DNA from: WHSW01 sp963821345
GTDB taxonomy: Bacteria > Actinomycetota > Thermoleophilia > Solirubrobacterales > 70-9
Assembly (NCBI GenBank): GCA_963821345.1
Contig: CAWGDM010000002.1
Location: 62,001 to 126,000 of the forward strand
DNA length: 64,000 bases
Direction: 5' to 3'
Shown piece after piece: positions 34,117 through 43,776 of this stretch. Position numbers and translations under genes: made by a program. Below the pieces are notes generated by a model, which was given only the letters and a program-made list of their open reading frames with translations, was not told the origin of the DNA and searched no databases. Positions within the stretch are counted from its first letter, which is position 1. Every line of letters starts with the position of its first letter.

Positions 34117-35349
34117 TTGACCGCGGACGACAGACCAGCGGACGGAGCGGGGGACCCCGCGGTCGCCGCTCCCGGTGAGGGCGACGCGATCATCGGCGCG
34201 ACGCTCGAGGGGCTGCGGCGCGCCGCCGAGGAGGTCGAGCACGTCGCCGCGGTCGCCGAGACGCTGCAGCGCAGCCTGCTTCCCGAGCGGCTTCCGGAAC
34301 TTCCCGGGCTCGGGATCTCGGCTCGCTACGTGGCCGGCAGCGCCGACGCCCAGGTGGGCGGCGACTGGTACGACGTGATCGCGCTGCGCGACGGCCACGC
34401 CGGGGTCGCGATCGGCGACGTTGTCGGCCATGGCCTCGATGCGGCGGCGCGGATGGCGCGGCTGCAGAACGCTCTGCGGGCCTACGCGCTGGAGGGCCTG
34501 CGGCCATCGCTGGTGCTGGAGCGGATGAACGGCTTCGCTCGCGAGGTCTCCGGCGGCCCGATGGCGACCCTGCTGTACGGGGTCGTCGACCCCGACGAGG
34601 GCCGCCTGCGGCTGGCGACCGCCGGGCATCCGCCGGTGCTCGTGATCGGCCCGGCCGGCGAGGCCTACTTCGCCGAGGGCCCGGCCGGCAGTCCGCTGGG
34701 CGTCGTCCCGTTCCCCTCCTACGAGGAATCGACGATCCCGTTGGTCCCGGGCTCGACCGTGCTCCTGTACACCGACGGCCTGGTCGAGCGGCCCGAGGCG
34801 TCGCTCGACGAGGGCCTCGAGTGGTTGCGCGGCTTCGCCGCCGGGGTGCCGGCGCATCCGGACGAGCTCTGCGGCGCGCTGCTGCAGGCGCGCTTCCGCG
34901 ACGCGCCGCCGCGCGACGACGTCGCCCTGCTCGCCGTGCGTCTGGAGCCGGTGCAGCTCGAGCGAACCGAGCTCACCCTGCGCGCTGAGCCCGAGTCGCT
35001 GTCGCAGATGCGCCGCGCGCTCGGTCGCTGGCTGCGGGCCGCGGGCGCCTCTGACGCCGAGACCTACGAGATCCTGGTCGCCTGCGGCGAGGCCTGCGCG
35101 AACGCTATCGCCCACGCGTACCCGCCCGGCGAGGCCTCCTATGTGGTCGAGGCCCGCCGCGTCGACGGCGGGGTCGAGGTCAGGGTCCGCGACTTCGGCA
35201 GCTGGCGCCCGCCGCGCTCCGGGTCGCAGGGCCGCGGGCTCGGCCTGATCGAGGAGCTGGTGGACGAGGTCGAGATCGACCGTGGGCCGGCGGGGACGAT
35301 CGTCCGCATGCGCCGCAGCGTCGCCGCGATCCCGGCGGGGGGCGGCTGA
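34117..35349 (+). CDS. SpoIIE/RsbU-type PP2C phosphatase fused to RsbW-like kinase domain
   Basis: About 410 residues from TTG 34117; no ATG or GTG lies near the domain start. Residues about 45-250 are a PP2C phosphatase (LQRSLLPERLPELPG, GGDWYDVI, AIGDVVGHGLDAA, LYTDGLVE). Residues about 285-400 are a GHKL-type ATPase (ACGEACANAIAHAYPPGE with the N-box, VRDFG, GRGLGLIEELVD). Such fusions both phosphorylate and dephosphorylate anti-sigma antagonists in partner switching. The STAS antagonist is encoded next, with a one-base overlap. Confidence 0.88.
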   Translation: MTADDRPADGAGDPAVAAPGEGDAIIGATLEGLRRAAEEVEHVAAVAETLQRSLLPERLPELPGLGISARYVAGSADAQVGGDWYDVIALRDGHAGVAIGDVVGHGLDAAARMARLQNALRAYALEGLRPSLVLERMNGFAREVSGGPMATLLYGVVDPDEGRLRLATAGHPPVLVIGPAGEAYFAEGPAGSPLGVVPFPSYEESTIPLVPGSTVLLYTDGLVERPEASLDEGLEWLRGFAAGVPAHPDELCGALLQARFRDAPPRDDVALLAVRLEPVQLERTELTLRAEPESLSQMRRALGRWLRAAGASDAETYEILVACGEACANAIAHAYPPGEASYVVEARRVDGGVEVRVRDFGSWRPPRSGSQGRGLGLIEELVDEVEIDRGPAGTIVRMRRSVAAIPAGGG

Positions 35350-35714
35350 TGCGCGACCGGATCGCCGGGTTCGAGTTCGAGCAGCGCGACAGCGTCCTGA
35401 TCGCAGCGGTCGAGGGCGAGATCGACAGCTCGAACGCGGCCGAGCTGCGCCTCGCACTGTCCGAGCGCCTGCCGAGCGCCGCCAGCGCCTTGGTCCTCGA
35501 CCTGAGCGACGTCACCTACGTAGACAGCTCCGGCATCCATCTGCTGTTCGACCTCGGCCGCCGGCTCGCGGCCCGTCGCCAGGCGCTGCGCCTGGTCGTC
35601 CCCGCGGCCGCCCCGATGCGCCGCGTGCTCGAGCTCTGCGCTGTCGACGGGGTGGCGCCGATGGACTTCGAGCTCGACGCCTCGCTTCGCGCGCTCGCCG
35701 AAACCGAGATCTGA
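35349..35714 (+). CDS. STAS-domain anti-anti-sigma factor
   Basis: 121 residues; TGATG overlap with the phosphatase/kinase gene. STAS fold with VLDLSDVTYVDSSGIHLL; the Ser of DSSG is the usual phosphorylation site that blocks binding to an anti-sigma factor. EGEIDSSNAAEL is the conserved first helix region. Partner of the preceding protein, which carries both kinase-like and phosphatase domains. No sigma factor is encoded nearby, so the final target is elsewhere. Confidence 0.92.
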   Translation: MRDRIAGFEFEQRDSVLIAAVEGEIDSSNAAELRLALSERLPSAASALVLDLSDVTYVDSSGIHLLFDLGRRLAARRQALRLVVPAAAPMRRVLELCAVDGVAPMDFELDASLRALAETEI

Positions 35715-35727
35715 TCCGCGACGCGGC

Positions 35728-36498
35728 TCAGGCTACCCGCGGCGCCCCGGACCACGAGGCCTGGAAGCGCCGCATCGCCCGCTCGAGGCGCCGCTCGACG
35801 TCGCCGCCGCCGACCACCACCTCACCGACGCGGTTGGCAAATGCGGTCAGCAGCAGCAGCTCGCTGCGCCCGATCGGGCGGCTCGCGCGCGCGGCCAGGG
35901 CGATCACGCCCAGCAGGCGCCCGCCGCCGATCATCGGCGCCGCGATCAGCGCTCCGCCGCCGCCGCCCTCGGATCCCCTCGCCTGCAGCAGCTGGGCGCG
36001 ACGCTCGAGCGCCGCGCGGCCCAGCGGCCCCTCACCGAGCGCCAGCTCGGCCGGCAGCTCGAGCGCTACCGAGCCCTCGGCCTCGGCGACCCGGCGCAGC
36101 GAAAGCCCATCCTCTTCGGCGACGTAGACGGCGCCGCCCTCGACGTCGTACAGCGAGACCAGCCCGTCGAGCATCGTCGCCATGCCGGCGGCCGGGTCGA
36201 CAGGCGATGCCGGGGCGGGGGGTGGCGGCTTCGGTGCAGCGCCGCCCGCCGGCTCGGCGCCGCCGGCCGGCTCGGCGGTGATCTCGCGGCTCTGCAGGGC
36301 GATCGCGACCGCCTGCGAGCGGGTCGAGGCGCCGAGCTTGGCCATCGCATTGCGAACGTGGGTCCGCACGGTCTCGGGCGAGAGCACCAGCTGCTCGGCG
36401 ATCTGCGCCCCGCTCATTCCGGCGGCGAGCGCGCCGAGGATCTCGCGCTCACGCCTGGTTAGCGGTACCGCGCGCGTGGTCTGGTCGCCGAAAGCCAT
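35728..36498 (-). CDS. LuxR-type regulator with N-terminal HTH and C-terminal GAF domain
   Basis: 256 residues from ATG 36498. The HTH is at the N-terminus (LTRREREILGALAAGMSGAQ, ETVRTHVRNAMAKLGASTRS), opposite to most LuxR proteins. A Pro/Gly/Ala linker of about 30 residues leads to a GAF-like sensor (SLYDVEGGAVYVAEEDG, LGVIALAARASRPIGRSE). Ligand unknown. A TAAATT -10-like hexamer (36520-36525, minus) lies within the 7-bp inverted repeat upstream, which suggests autoregulation. Convergent with the STAS gene. Confidence 0.82.
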   Translation of the reverse strand: MAFGDQTTRAVPLTRREREILGALAAGMSGAQIAEQLVLSPETVRTHVRNAMAKLGASTRSQAVAIALQSREITAEPAGGAEPAGGAAPKPPPPAPASPVDPAAGMATMLDGLVSLYDVEGGAVYVAEEDGLSLRRVAEAEGSVALELPAELALGEGPLGRAALERRAQLLQARGSEGGGGGALIAAPMIGGGRLLGVIALAARASRPIGRSELLLLTAFANRVGEVVVGGGDVERRLERAMRRFQASWSGAPRVA

Positions 36499-36499
36499 C

Positions 36500-36530
36500 A
36501 GTGGTACTCGCCATCCGCGAATTTACCACT
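36500..36530. promoter_or_regulatory. Operator-like inverted repeat AGTGGTA-N17-TACCACT
   Basis: Perfect 7-bp arms at 36500-36506 and 36524-36530, just upstream of the LuxR-GAF start and flanking its -10-like TAAATT. Centre spacing of 24 bases puts both arms on nearly the same DNA face. The rest of 36531-36713 shows no gene. Confidence 0.5.
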
Positions 36531-36713
36531 ACCCGGTTTGAGGTAACGGGCGACCGTATTCCTGGTATTTCGCCCCCAATCCCGTTGACGAACCGACCGG
36601 TTGGCGGACAACATGGCTGACGTCAAGGGCGTCGCCGGCGGATCCGGCGGCGCGTAGTTCTCGCCACCGGCATCGGGCCATGGGCGGGGGGAAGGGGCGC
36701 CGGAGAGGCGCGG

Positions 36714-37019
36714 GTGATCGGAATTATGAGGTTGCATCTGAAGTCCTGGGTCCTCCATCGGCGGTTGAGCCTGTTTGCCGTAGCGCTGGTCGCGCTCGCC
36801 CTGGCTCCCGCGACGGCGCTCGCCGCGTCCTCGCCGACGTCCGAGCAGTACAACTCGACCCTGCAGCAGTTCTCGACCGGCGGCGGCTCATCCGGCTCGG
36901 CCGGCGGCCTGCCGTTCACCGGCCTCGACGTCGCGGTGCTCGCCGCCGTCGCGGCTGGGCTTCTGATCGCGGGGCTAATGCTTCGCCGCCACAGGCCGAC
37001 GGAGAGCGCGGGGGGGTAG
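36714..37019 (+). CDS. Small exported LPFTG protein
   Basis: 101 residues. GTG 36714 has GGAGAGG five bases upstream; ATG 36726 is the alternative. A basic start and hydrophobic signal segment (LSLFAVALVALALAPATALA) precede a 40-residue Ser/Gly-rich mature part with SPTSEQYNSTLQQFSTGG, then LPFTG, a hydrophobic stretch and RRHRP at the end: the layout of a sortase-anchored protein. A relative is at 52422. It precedes the priming sugar transferase by 4 bases, so both are probably co-transcribed. Confidence 0.78.
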   Translation: MIGIMRLHLKSWVLHRRLSLFAVALVALALAPATALAASSPTSEQYNSTLQQFSTGGGSSGSAGGLPFTGLDVAVLAAVAAGLLIAGLMLRRHRPTESAGG

Positions 37020-37023
37020 CTCG

Positions 37024-38463
37024 GTGACATCCACCGAGCTCAACACGGTCGACCGCGGCAACCGCCGCGGTCTCCGTGCGCTCGAGGCCCAGCGGATCAT
37101 CGACCTGATCGCGCTGCGACTGGCCCCGTCGGCGGCCGCCGGGCTGATCGCCTACTCGCACATGGGCCAGGTCGGCGAGGGCCTGATCGTCTTCGCCTGC
37201 GTCCTGCTCGCCACCCAGGCGATCGAGCGCTCGCAGCTGCCGCTCAACGTGATGCCGGCCAGCCGCGTGCTGCTCGGGCTCGCGGCGCCGATGGTCGGTG
37301 CCGCCGCCGCCTGGCTGATCGCCGCCGCGGCCGGCGATGCGTATCCATTTTCGGAGTACGAGGCAGTTGTGCTGGGGTCGTGGTTGGTGATGGCGCTCGG
37401 CGCCTGGGTCAAGGGGCGAGTCGGCGGCGGGCTGCGCGCAAGGGTCGCCGTAATCGGCCCGCGCGAGTTCGCGGCCGACTTCGTCGCCGAGCTCGACGCG
37501 GCCAACGTCCCCACCTACGAGGTCGTCGGCTGGATCAGCCCGCGCGGCCCTGCCGAGTATCGGCGACTGCGCTGGCTCGGCACCCTCGACGAGGTCCGCG
37601 AGGCCGTGATCAGCGAGCGCATCGACCTGATCATCTGCGGGCCGGGTGCCGGCGACGCCGATGGTGCCCGGATCGAGGACATCTGCGCGCGGGTCGCGGA
37701 TGACTGCCTCGACCTGCCGGTTCGCCTGATCACCGCCAACCAGCTCTACGAGGAGACGTTCGGCCACGTGCCGGTCGGGATGATCGACGCGGCCTGGTAC
37801 CGCTACATCATGCACCCGCGCTTCCGAGCCTCCGGCCCGCACTCCAAGCGGGTCTTCGACCTCGTCCTCGGGAGCCTGATCGGACTGTTCTTCCTGCCCG
37901 TGATCGCGATCGCCGCGATCGCGATCAAGCTCACCGACCACGGCCCGATCTTCTATCGCCAGCGGCGCCTCGGCGAGCTCGGCGACGAGTTCGAGATCCT
38001 GAAGCTGCGCACGATGCGCACCGACGCCGAGGCCAACGGCCCGCAATGGGCCGCCGTCGCCGACGACCGGGTGACCAAGGTCGGGCGGATTCTGCGCCGC
38101 AGCCATGTCGACGAGATTCCGCAGCTGTGGAACGTTCTGCGAGGAGACATGACCCTGGTCGGGCCGCGTCCCGAGCGTCCGGAGATGGTCGCCGAGCTCG
38201 AGCGCCGCTTCCCTCACTACACCCGCCGCCACCTGGTGAAGCCGGGGATCGCCGGCTGGGCGGCCCTGCGGTGCGGCTACGCCGGCTCCGACATCGGGAC
38301 CGCCTGGAAGCTCTGCCACGACCTCTTCTACATCAAGCGTCGCTCGATGCTGGCCGACGCTCTGATCCTCGCCGAGACCGGGGTAGAGGTGTTCCGCGAC
38401 GCCCACCGCGCGCTGCGCGCGCCGGGCGACCGTTTCCTGCTCGGCGAGGAACCCAATGGCTGA
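37024..38463 (+). CDS. Polyprenyl-phosphate sugar-1-phosphate transferase (WbaP/WcaJ type)
   Basis: 479 residues from GTG 37024. About four hydrophobic N-terminal helices, a CoA-binding-like middle domain (RVAVIGPREFAADFVAELDA) and the catalytic C-terminal domain from about residue 270: KRVFDLVLGSLIGLFFLPVI, LKLRTMRTDAE, HVDEIPQLWNVLRGDMTLVG and RPERPEMV. It would load the first sugar phosphate onto undecaprenyl phosphate, starting repeat-unit synthesis for the flippase/ligase system at 10-23 kb. Overlaps the next gene by 8 bases. Confidence 0.92.
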   Translation: MTSTELNTVDRGNRRGLRALEAQRIIDLIALRLAPSAAAGLIAYSHMGQVGEGLIVFACVLLATQAIERSQLPLNVMPASRVLLGLAAPMVGAAAAWLIAAAAGDAYPFSEYEAVVLGSWLVMALGAWVKGRVGGGLRARVAVIGPREFAADFVAELDAANVPTYEVVGWISPRGPAEYRRLRWLGTLDEVREAVISERIDLIICGPGAGDADGARIEDICARVADDCLDLPVRLITANQLYEETFGHVPVGMIDAAWYRYIMHPRFRASGPHSKRVFDLVLGSLIGLFFLPVIAIAAIAIKLTDHGPIFYRQRRLGELGDEFEILKLRTMRTDAEANGPQWAAVADDRVTKVGRILRRSHVDEIPQLWNVLRGDMTLVGPRPERPEMVAELERRFPHYTRRHLVKPGIAGWAALRCGYAGSDIGTAWKLCHDLFYIKRRSMLADALILAETGVEVFRDAHRALRAPGDRFLLGEEPNG

Positions 38464-39061
38464 CGGCCTCGCGGCCGAGACCACCCCGGGTCGGGTCGCG
38501 GGCAGCGCGAAAGCGCTGCTGGTCGTCGACGACGACTGCGTCTGCGTCGAGGCCAGCCTCGGCGCCTGCCGCCTGCTGGGCTCGGCGCGAGCCGAGATCG
38601 TCGGCCGGCCGGTCGAAACGCTGCTCGAGCCGGAGTCGCGCGAGCGCTTCGCCCACGTCTGGCGCGCCTTCCGCGACGGCGGCGGTCATGCCGAGCCGTT
38701 CGCGCTCGAGGCGCCGGCGACGATGGTCGAGGTCGCGGCGACCGTGACCGCCGCGGTGCTACCCGGCCGCCACCTGATCGCCCTCGACCCGGCCGACGGC
38801 GGGTCCGGGGACGGGGAGGTTCGCGAGCGGCGCTTCGCCGCCCCCGACGCGCGCTCGCCCCGCGAGCCCACCGCCCGCGAGCGCGAGGTGCTCGAACTGC
38901 TCGCCGGCGGCCGTACCGACGGCCAGATCGCCGAGCTGCTCGAGCTCTCGCCGGCCACCGTGCAGACGCACGTCCGAAACGCGAAGGCGAAGCTCGGCGC
39001 CCGCACCCGCGCCCAGGCCGTCGCAATCGCCCTCCAGCGCGGCCTGATCGAAGCGTTTTAA
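38456..39061 (+). CDS. LuxR-type regulator with PAS-like domain
   Basis: 201 residues from ATG 38456, starting inside the transferase gene. The N-terminal 100 residues look like a PAS fold (LLVVDDDCVCVEASLGACRL, IVGRPVETLLEP). The C-terminal HTH is TAREREVLELLAGGRTDGQI and ATVQTHVRNAKAKLGARTRA. Coupling to the priming transferase suggests it controls polysaccharide or LPFTG-protein expression. No cofactor residue can be assigned to the PAS part. Confidence 0.85.
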   Translation: MADGLAAETTPGRVAGSAKALLVVDDDCVCVEASLGACRLLGSARAEIVGRPVETLLEPESRERFAHVWRAFRDGGGHAEPFALEAPATMVEVAATVTAAVLPGRHLIALDPADGGSGDGEVRERRFAAPDARSPREPTAREREVLELLAGGRTDGQIAELLELSPATVQTHVRNAKAKLGARTRAQAVAIALQRGLIEAF

Positions 39062-39104
39062 CTTCTCGCGGCGCCGTCGGGCCGGGCACGGGCTCCGCCG
39101 CGTG

Positions 39105-41088
39105 CTACTGCGACTCGAAGCTCCCCGGGTCCACCCCGAGCTGCTTCGCCAGCACCTGGACCCGGTCCGAGAGCGGGTTGAGCTCGAGCGCGAGCAGGAT
39201 CTCGTTGCGGGCCAGGGCGCGGTCCTTGGTGACCTGCAGGTCGGCGAGCAGGTAGTGGGTCGCCCACTCGTCGGGGCGGATGTCGGCGGCCTGGTGCAGC
39301 GCCGCCAGGGCGCGGGGGTCGTCGCCGCTGGCGCGGGCGATCGAGGCCTCGGCGAGCGGTGGCCCGTCGCTGAACGGGTTCAGTGTGTGGGCGCGGTCGA
39401 GGTCGTCGTAGGCGGCCGCCAGATCGGTGCGCCAGGTGGCGTACGCGTTGTCGACCATCCGGTCCGCCAGCAACGGGGGGACCGCGCTGATCGCCAGCAC
39501 CGCGAGCCCGGCCAGTGCCCAGTGGCGCCAGGAACGGGTCGAACGCCGGCCGATCTCGCGGATCGTCGGCGCGCAGGCGGAGCCGACCAGCGCCAGTAAG
39601 GGCGCGGTCACGGCCGGGTACGGCCAGAACCAGTCGAGCGACGTATGCACCAACCAGTAGCTGCCGCTGGCGAGGGCGATCGCGCTCAGCCCCGCGGCCG
39701 ACGGGCCTAGGCGTCGCGCGCGCACCACCCCCATGGTCGAGGCGACGACGAAGGTCCCGAACAGGGCCAGGCCGACGATCCCGAGCTCGCTGAGCAGCTC
39801 GAGCTCGACGCTATGGGCGTCGTGCAGGTACTGGCTGGCGGAGTCGCGCTTGCGCAGGTAGCTGTAGCGATAGCCGCCGCCACCGTCGCCGAACAGCGGG
39901 TCGTCGCCGAAGTCGCTGAGCGCCACCCGCCAGGCGTCGTAGCGGTTCGAGCCGGCGTTGACGGTGAACCGGCTCGTGTTGTTCGACAGGTCGGGGGTGC
40001 CCCCATGCTGGAACTCGTCAGCGCGGTTGCTGAGCCAGTTGACCGGGTCGCCGACCGAGACCAGGAAGGTGACGGCGGCGATCGCCGCGACCGCGCCGAG
40101 CCCGATCGCCACCGTGCGGTTGGAACCCGGGTCGCCGCTGCCGACCCCGGGGAGCCGCCGCTCGAAGCGGACCGCCAGCGCCCCGATAACGGCCGAGAAC
40201 GCGGTCGTCGCCCCAATCACCAAGCCGAGGCGATGCATCTCGTCGACCGCCGCGCGAACGCCCGTGTCGCCGCCCGAGGCGTGGAACACCGAGGCGACCG
40301 CGGGAAACGTGACGACCGCGGGCAGCGCCGCCAGCGCCAGCCAGGCCAGGGCGCGGATCCGCACCGGCGAGGCGAGCAGGTAGACGACCAGCGCGACCAG
40401 CATCGCGGGCGCCGAGGCCCGGCTTTGGGATGAGAGGCAGAGGTTTATGCACAGCGTCGCGGTCGCGAACGCGGCCACCCGCAGTCGCGCGTCGGCATCA
40501 CGGGCCGAGGCGAGGCCGAGCGCGGGGAACAGGGCGATCGCGAAGAAGGCGGCGTTGGCGTTGCGATAGCCGAGCGGGAAGGCGAGCGTGCCGTCGATCT
40601 CGAGCACGTCGTGGGGCGAGCTCGACGTGGCCAGGGTGATCGTCGCCACGATCCCCGCGAACGCGGCGCCCGCCACCAACGGCACCAGAGAAAGGTTCAT
40701 CCGCGCCCCGAGCAGGTTGCAGAGTGCGACCCCGAGGCCGAAGCAGAGTGCGTATACGAGCACTCGCTGGCCGTTGTCCGAGCGCCAGGTCCGGCGCCGG
40801 GCTCCAGAGCGCCGAGAGCGCTGTCCAGGCGCCCAGCACGAGCAGAGCAACCAGCGCCACGACCACCGGCGGCGAGAGCGACAGGCGGCCGCGCCAGGGG
40901 GCGAACCGGACCAGCAGGGCGGCGCCCGCGCAGAGCACGATCGCGCCGGGCAGCAGCACGACCCCGAAGTAGGCGCCGTCCTGCCACGCCCACCAGCCCC
41001 AGACGCCGGACAGCAGCGCCAGCGCCAGCCATGCGGCCGGCTCCAGCGGGGCGCGCGGTCGGCGGGCGGCCTCGACGTCCTCGACCAT
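39105..41088 (-). pseudogene. O-antigen ligase/TPR protein, single frameshift
   Basis: The N-terminus (MVEDVEAARRPRAPLEPAAW, ATG 41088) and the bulk of the protein lie in different frames; the switch falls near 40775-40790, where PAPDLA must join DNGQRVLVYALCFG. One extra base (or two missing) explains it. Apart from this, about 650 residues are intact: many membrane helices, a Wzy_C-type loop (NRYDAWRVALSDFGDDPLFG, ELLSELGIVGLALFG) and C-terminal TPR-like helices (DLDRAHTLNPFSDGPPLAEA). May be a sequencing error, a recent mutation, or programmed. Confidence 0.75.
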
Positions 41089-41246
41089 GGGCTCACGGTA
41101 GATGACGGGTGCGCTCAGGCTCACGCCTGACCATCGGCTCGCAAGCGCCAGTCCGCAAAGCCGGAATGCGAGCGGGCTTGCAGGTAGCGGAATCGACGCC
41201 TGACCGGCGAAGCCACCCACGCACAACCCGGCCTGGAGAAGAACCG

Positions 41247-43772
41247 ATGGAACGACGAGGAGGCGGAGGCGAGGTGCGCTTCCACGATGCGGCGGAGCGC
41301 GCCCGCGAAGAGCTGAGGCGCCAGCTCGGCGGCGAGGCCGAGCGCCTCGACCGCGAGCTGAACGAGCTCTCGCGCCAGACGATGGAGAGCGCCGCGCGGG
41401 TCGCCGAGGAGCGCGTCGAGCGCGAGGTCGAGCGGCTCGAGCAGGCCTCCGCCGGCCTCTCACGGGAGCTTCACCGGCGCCTGAACGAGGGCGCCGAGCA
41501 GTTCCGCGTCGTGCTCACCGAGCAGCTCGAGGCAAGCGGCGCCGAGCTGCGAGCCGAGAACGCTCGCTCGCTGCTCGAGCTCTCGGAGTCGATCCGCCTC
41601 GACGTCGAGCGCGACCAAAAGGGCCGCGGCGAGGAGATCGAGCAGCAGGTCTCGCATCGCGTGAGCGAGCGTCTCGACCAGGCCGATTCGCTGCTTCGCG
41701 AACGCTTGGACCGCGCCGTCTCGGAGGCGGCGCAGCGGGTCACCGAGCGCGTCGACGAGCGCCTCTCACAGGCGAGCGGCGCCCTGCAGACAGAGCTCGA
41801 GGCCGCGCGCACGGAACTGCGCGAGCGGATCGCGACCACGGTCGACAAGTCGGTCGAGGAGCTCTCGGCGCGCGCCGCCCAGGGCCGCCGCCAGCTCGCC
41901 ACCGAGTTCGAGGCGGGGATCGCGGGCGCCGAGTCGAAGCTCGACGAGCGCTTCGGCACCGCCACCGCGGCGACCCGCGACGAGCTGGGCAACGAGATCG
42001 CCTTCCGCCTCGACGAGCTCGAGAAGAGCTTCGGCGAGCGGCTCGAGGCCGAGCGAGACCAGATCAAGCGCCGGCGCAAGGCCGCGATCTCGTCGATTCG
42101 CGACGAGGTTCGCGACGAGATCGCCCGCCGGGTGAAGAAGGTCCGCGCCCAGCTCGGCGAGAGCGTCGAGGTGCGCCTGCGCGAGGGATTCGAGCAATTC
42201 TCCGGCGAGACCAACCAGCAGCTCGGGCGGGTCTCCGAGCAGCTGCGCGCCGAGCTTCGCCAGTCCGTTTCCAGCGAGGTCGAGTCGGTTCGCCGCCAGC
42301 TCGGCGAGGGGATCGAGGCCGCCGCCAGCGAGCGCGACGAGCGCCTCGACGCGGAGTTGCGCGCCAGCCTTGCCGCGGCGACCGGCGCGCTCGGCGAACG
42401 GGTGAGCGCCTCGATCCAGGAGGTCGCCCGCGACCTCGACGCCAGGCTGACCAGCCGTTCGGCCGAGGTCGAGCAATCGCTTTCGGTCCGGATCGGGACC
42501 GAGCTCCAGAGCCACCGCGACTCGCTCAGCGCCGAGCTTGCTGCCCAGCGCGAGCGCCAGCGGGAGATCGTCCGCGAGAGCCTCGGCGGCGAGTTGAAGA
42601 AGGCCGAGAGCCAGATCACCGAGACCGGGATGGAGCTCGCGAAGACGATCAGCGAGCGGGTGACTGCGACCGCCGAAGCGCAGCTCGGCGAGATATCGGC
42701 GGCCCGTTTGGCCGAGCTCGAGATCGGCGCCAATCAGGCCAAGGAGGGGATCACCGAGCACGCCAAGCAGGCGCTGGCCCGCAAGATGCGCCGCCAGGAG
42801 CTGAAGCTGGCCCGCGAGGAGCGCGAGGCGCGGATCAGGGCCGCCGAGGAGCGCATCGACGCCCACGCCAAGGGCATCCTCGAGAAGGTCGCCGTCCGGG
42901 CGTCGGAGGCCGAGCTCGGGATCGCCGAGCGGATCGACGCCTCGGGCCAACATCTGGCCGAGCGGCTCGACGCCGCCGAGCGGGTGATCGCCGCCCGCGC
43001 CCAGGTCTCCGAGGGCGCGGTCGCCGAGCGCTCCCAGGAGGCCGAGGACCGGATCGCCGCCCGGGCGGAGCGCTCGCACCGCGCGCTGACCGAGATCGCC
43101 GAGTCCTCGCAGCACAAGATCGCGGAGATCGCGGAGAGCTCGGAACGCTCGATCGCCGAGGTGATCACCGGCTCGGAGCGTCTGATCACCGACCGCGCCG
43201 CGGTCTCGGAGCGCCAGATTTCGGATGCGATCACGACCGCCCGCGGGGCGCTGGAGAGCGTCGCCGAGGAGATCAAGCTGCGCGCTGACCACGCCGCCGA
43301 GGGCGCCGAGCGCCGGCTCGCCGAGGCGGCCCGCACCCGCGAGCGCGAGTTCGGCGCCCGTCTGCGAGCCGACGTCGGCGCGATGGTGCTCGAGGCCCGC
43401 GCCGAGCTCGTCGCGCTGCGCGACGACCTGGCCCGGATCGGCGGGGACATCAGGGCGGCGGCCGGAGTCGCCGAGGAGCGGATCGCGCAGACCGCGAGGA
43501 TCGCCGAGGCGACCGTCTCGACCCGCGCCCAGAGCGCCGCCGCCGAGGCGATCCGCGACCTGACCGCAACCGCGAACGACCTCTCGCAGCGGATCGAGCG
43601 CCAGGCGAGCACGCTCGAGGCGCGCGAGCGGCTCGACGACATCCTGCTGCGACTGCGCGACGCCGACCAGCGGCTGCGCGAGTCGGACGACCGCACAGAG
43701 CGGGCCCTCGGCGACCTGCGGGCCGTCCCCGACGAGGGCGATGAGCCCAACGGCGAGGAGTCGTCGGGGTAA
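41247..43772 (+). CDS. Giant coiled-coil protein with hendecad repeats
   Basis: 841 residues from ATG 41247 with GGAG 8 bases upstream; a longer frame upstream has no helical character. Almost the whole protein is charged amphipathic helix without Pro. Residues about 555-675 are eleven successive 11-residue units, for example AELGIAERIDA, SGQHLAERLDA, AERVIAARAQV, SQHKIAEIAES, SERSIAEVITG. No signal peptide, membrane helix or enzyme domain. Possible cytoskeletal, polar-scaffold or nucleoid-associated role; unknown. A GC hairpin follows the stop. Confidence 0.75.
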   Translation: MERRGGGGEVRFHDAAERAREELRRQLGGEAERLDRELNELSRQTMESAARVAEERVEREVERLEQASAGLSRELHRRLNEGAEQFRVVLTEQLEASGAELRAENARSLLELSESIRLDVERDQKGRGEEIEQQVSHRVSERLDQADSLLRERLDRAVSEAAQRVTERVDERLSQASGALQTELEAARTELRERIATTVDKSVEELSARAAQGRRQLATEFEAGIAGAESKLDERFGTATAATRDELGNEIAFRLDELEKSFGERLEAERDQIKRRRKAAISSIRDEVRDEIARRVKKVRAQLGESVEVRLREGFEQFSGETNQQLGRVSEQLRAELRQSVSSEVESVRRQLGEGIEAAASERDERLDAELRASLAAATGALGERVSASIQEVARDLDARLTSRSAEVEQSLSVRIGTELQSHRDSLSAELAAQRERQREIVRESLGGELKKAESQITETGMELAKTISERVTATAEAQLGEISAARLAELEIGANQAKEGITEHAKQALARKMRRQELKLAREEREARIRAAEERIDAHAKGILEKVAVRASEAELGIAERIDASGQHLAERLDAAERVIAARAQVSEGAVAERSQEAEDRIAARAERSHRALTEIAESSQHKIAEIAESSERSIAEVITGSERLITDRAAVSERQISDAITTARGALESVAEEIKLRADHAAEGAERRLAEAARTREREFGARLRADVGAMVLEARAELVALRDDLARIGGDIRAAAGVAEERIAQTARIAEATVSTRAQSAAAEAIRDLTATANDLSQRIERQASTLEARERLDDILLRLRDADQRLRESDDRTERALGDLRAVPDEGDEPNGEESSG

Positions 43773-43776
43773 GACC

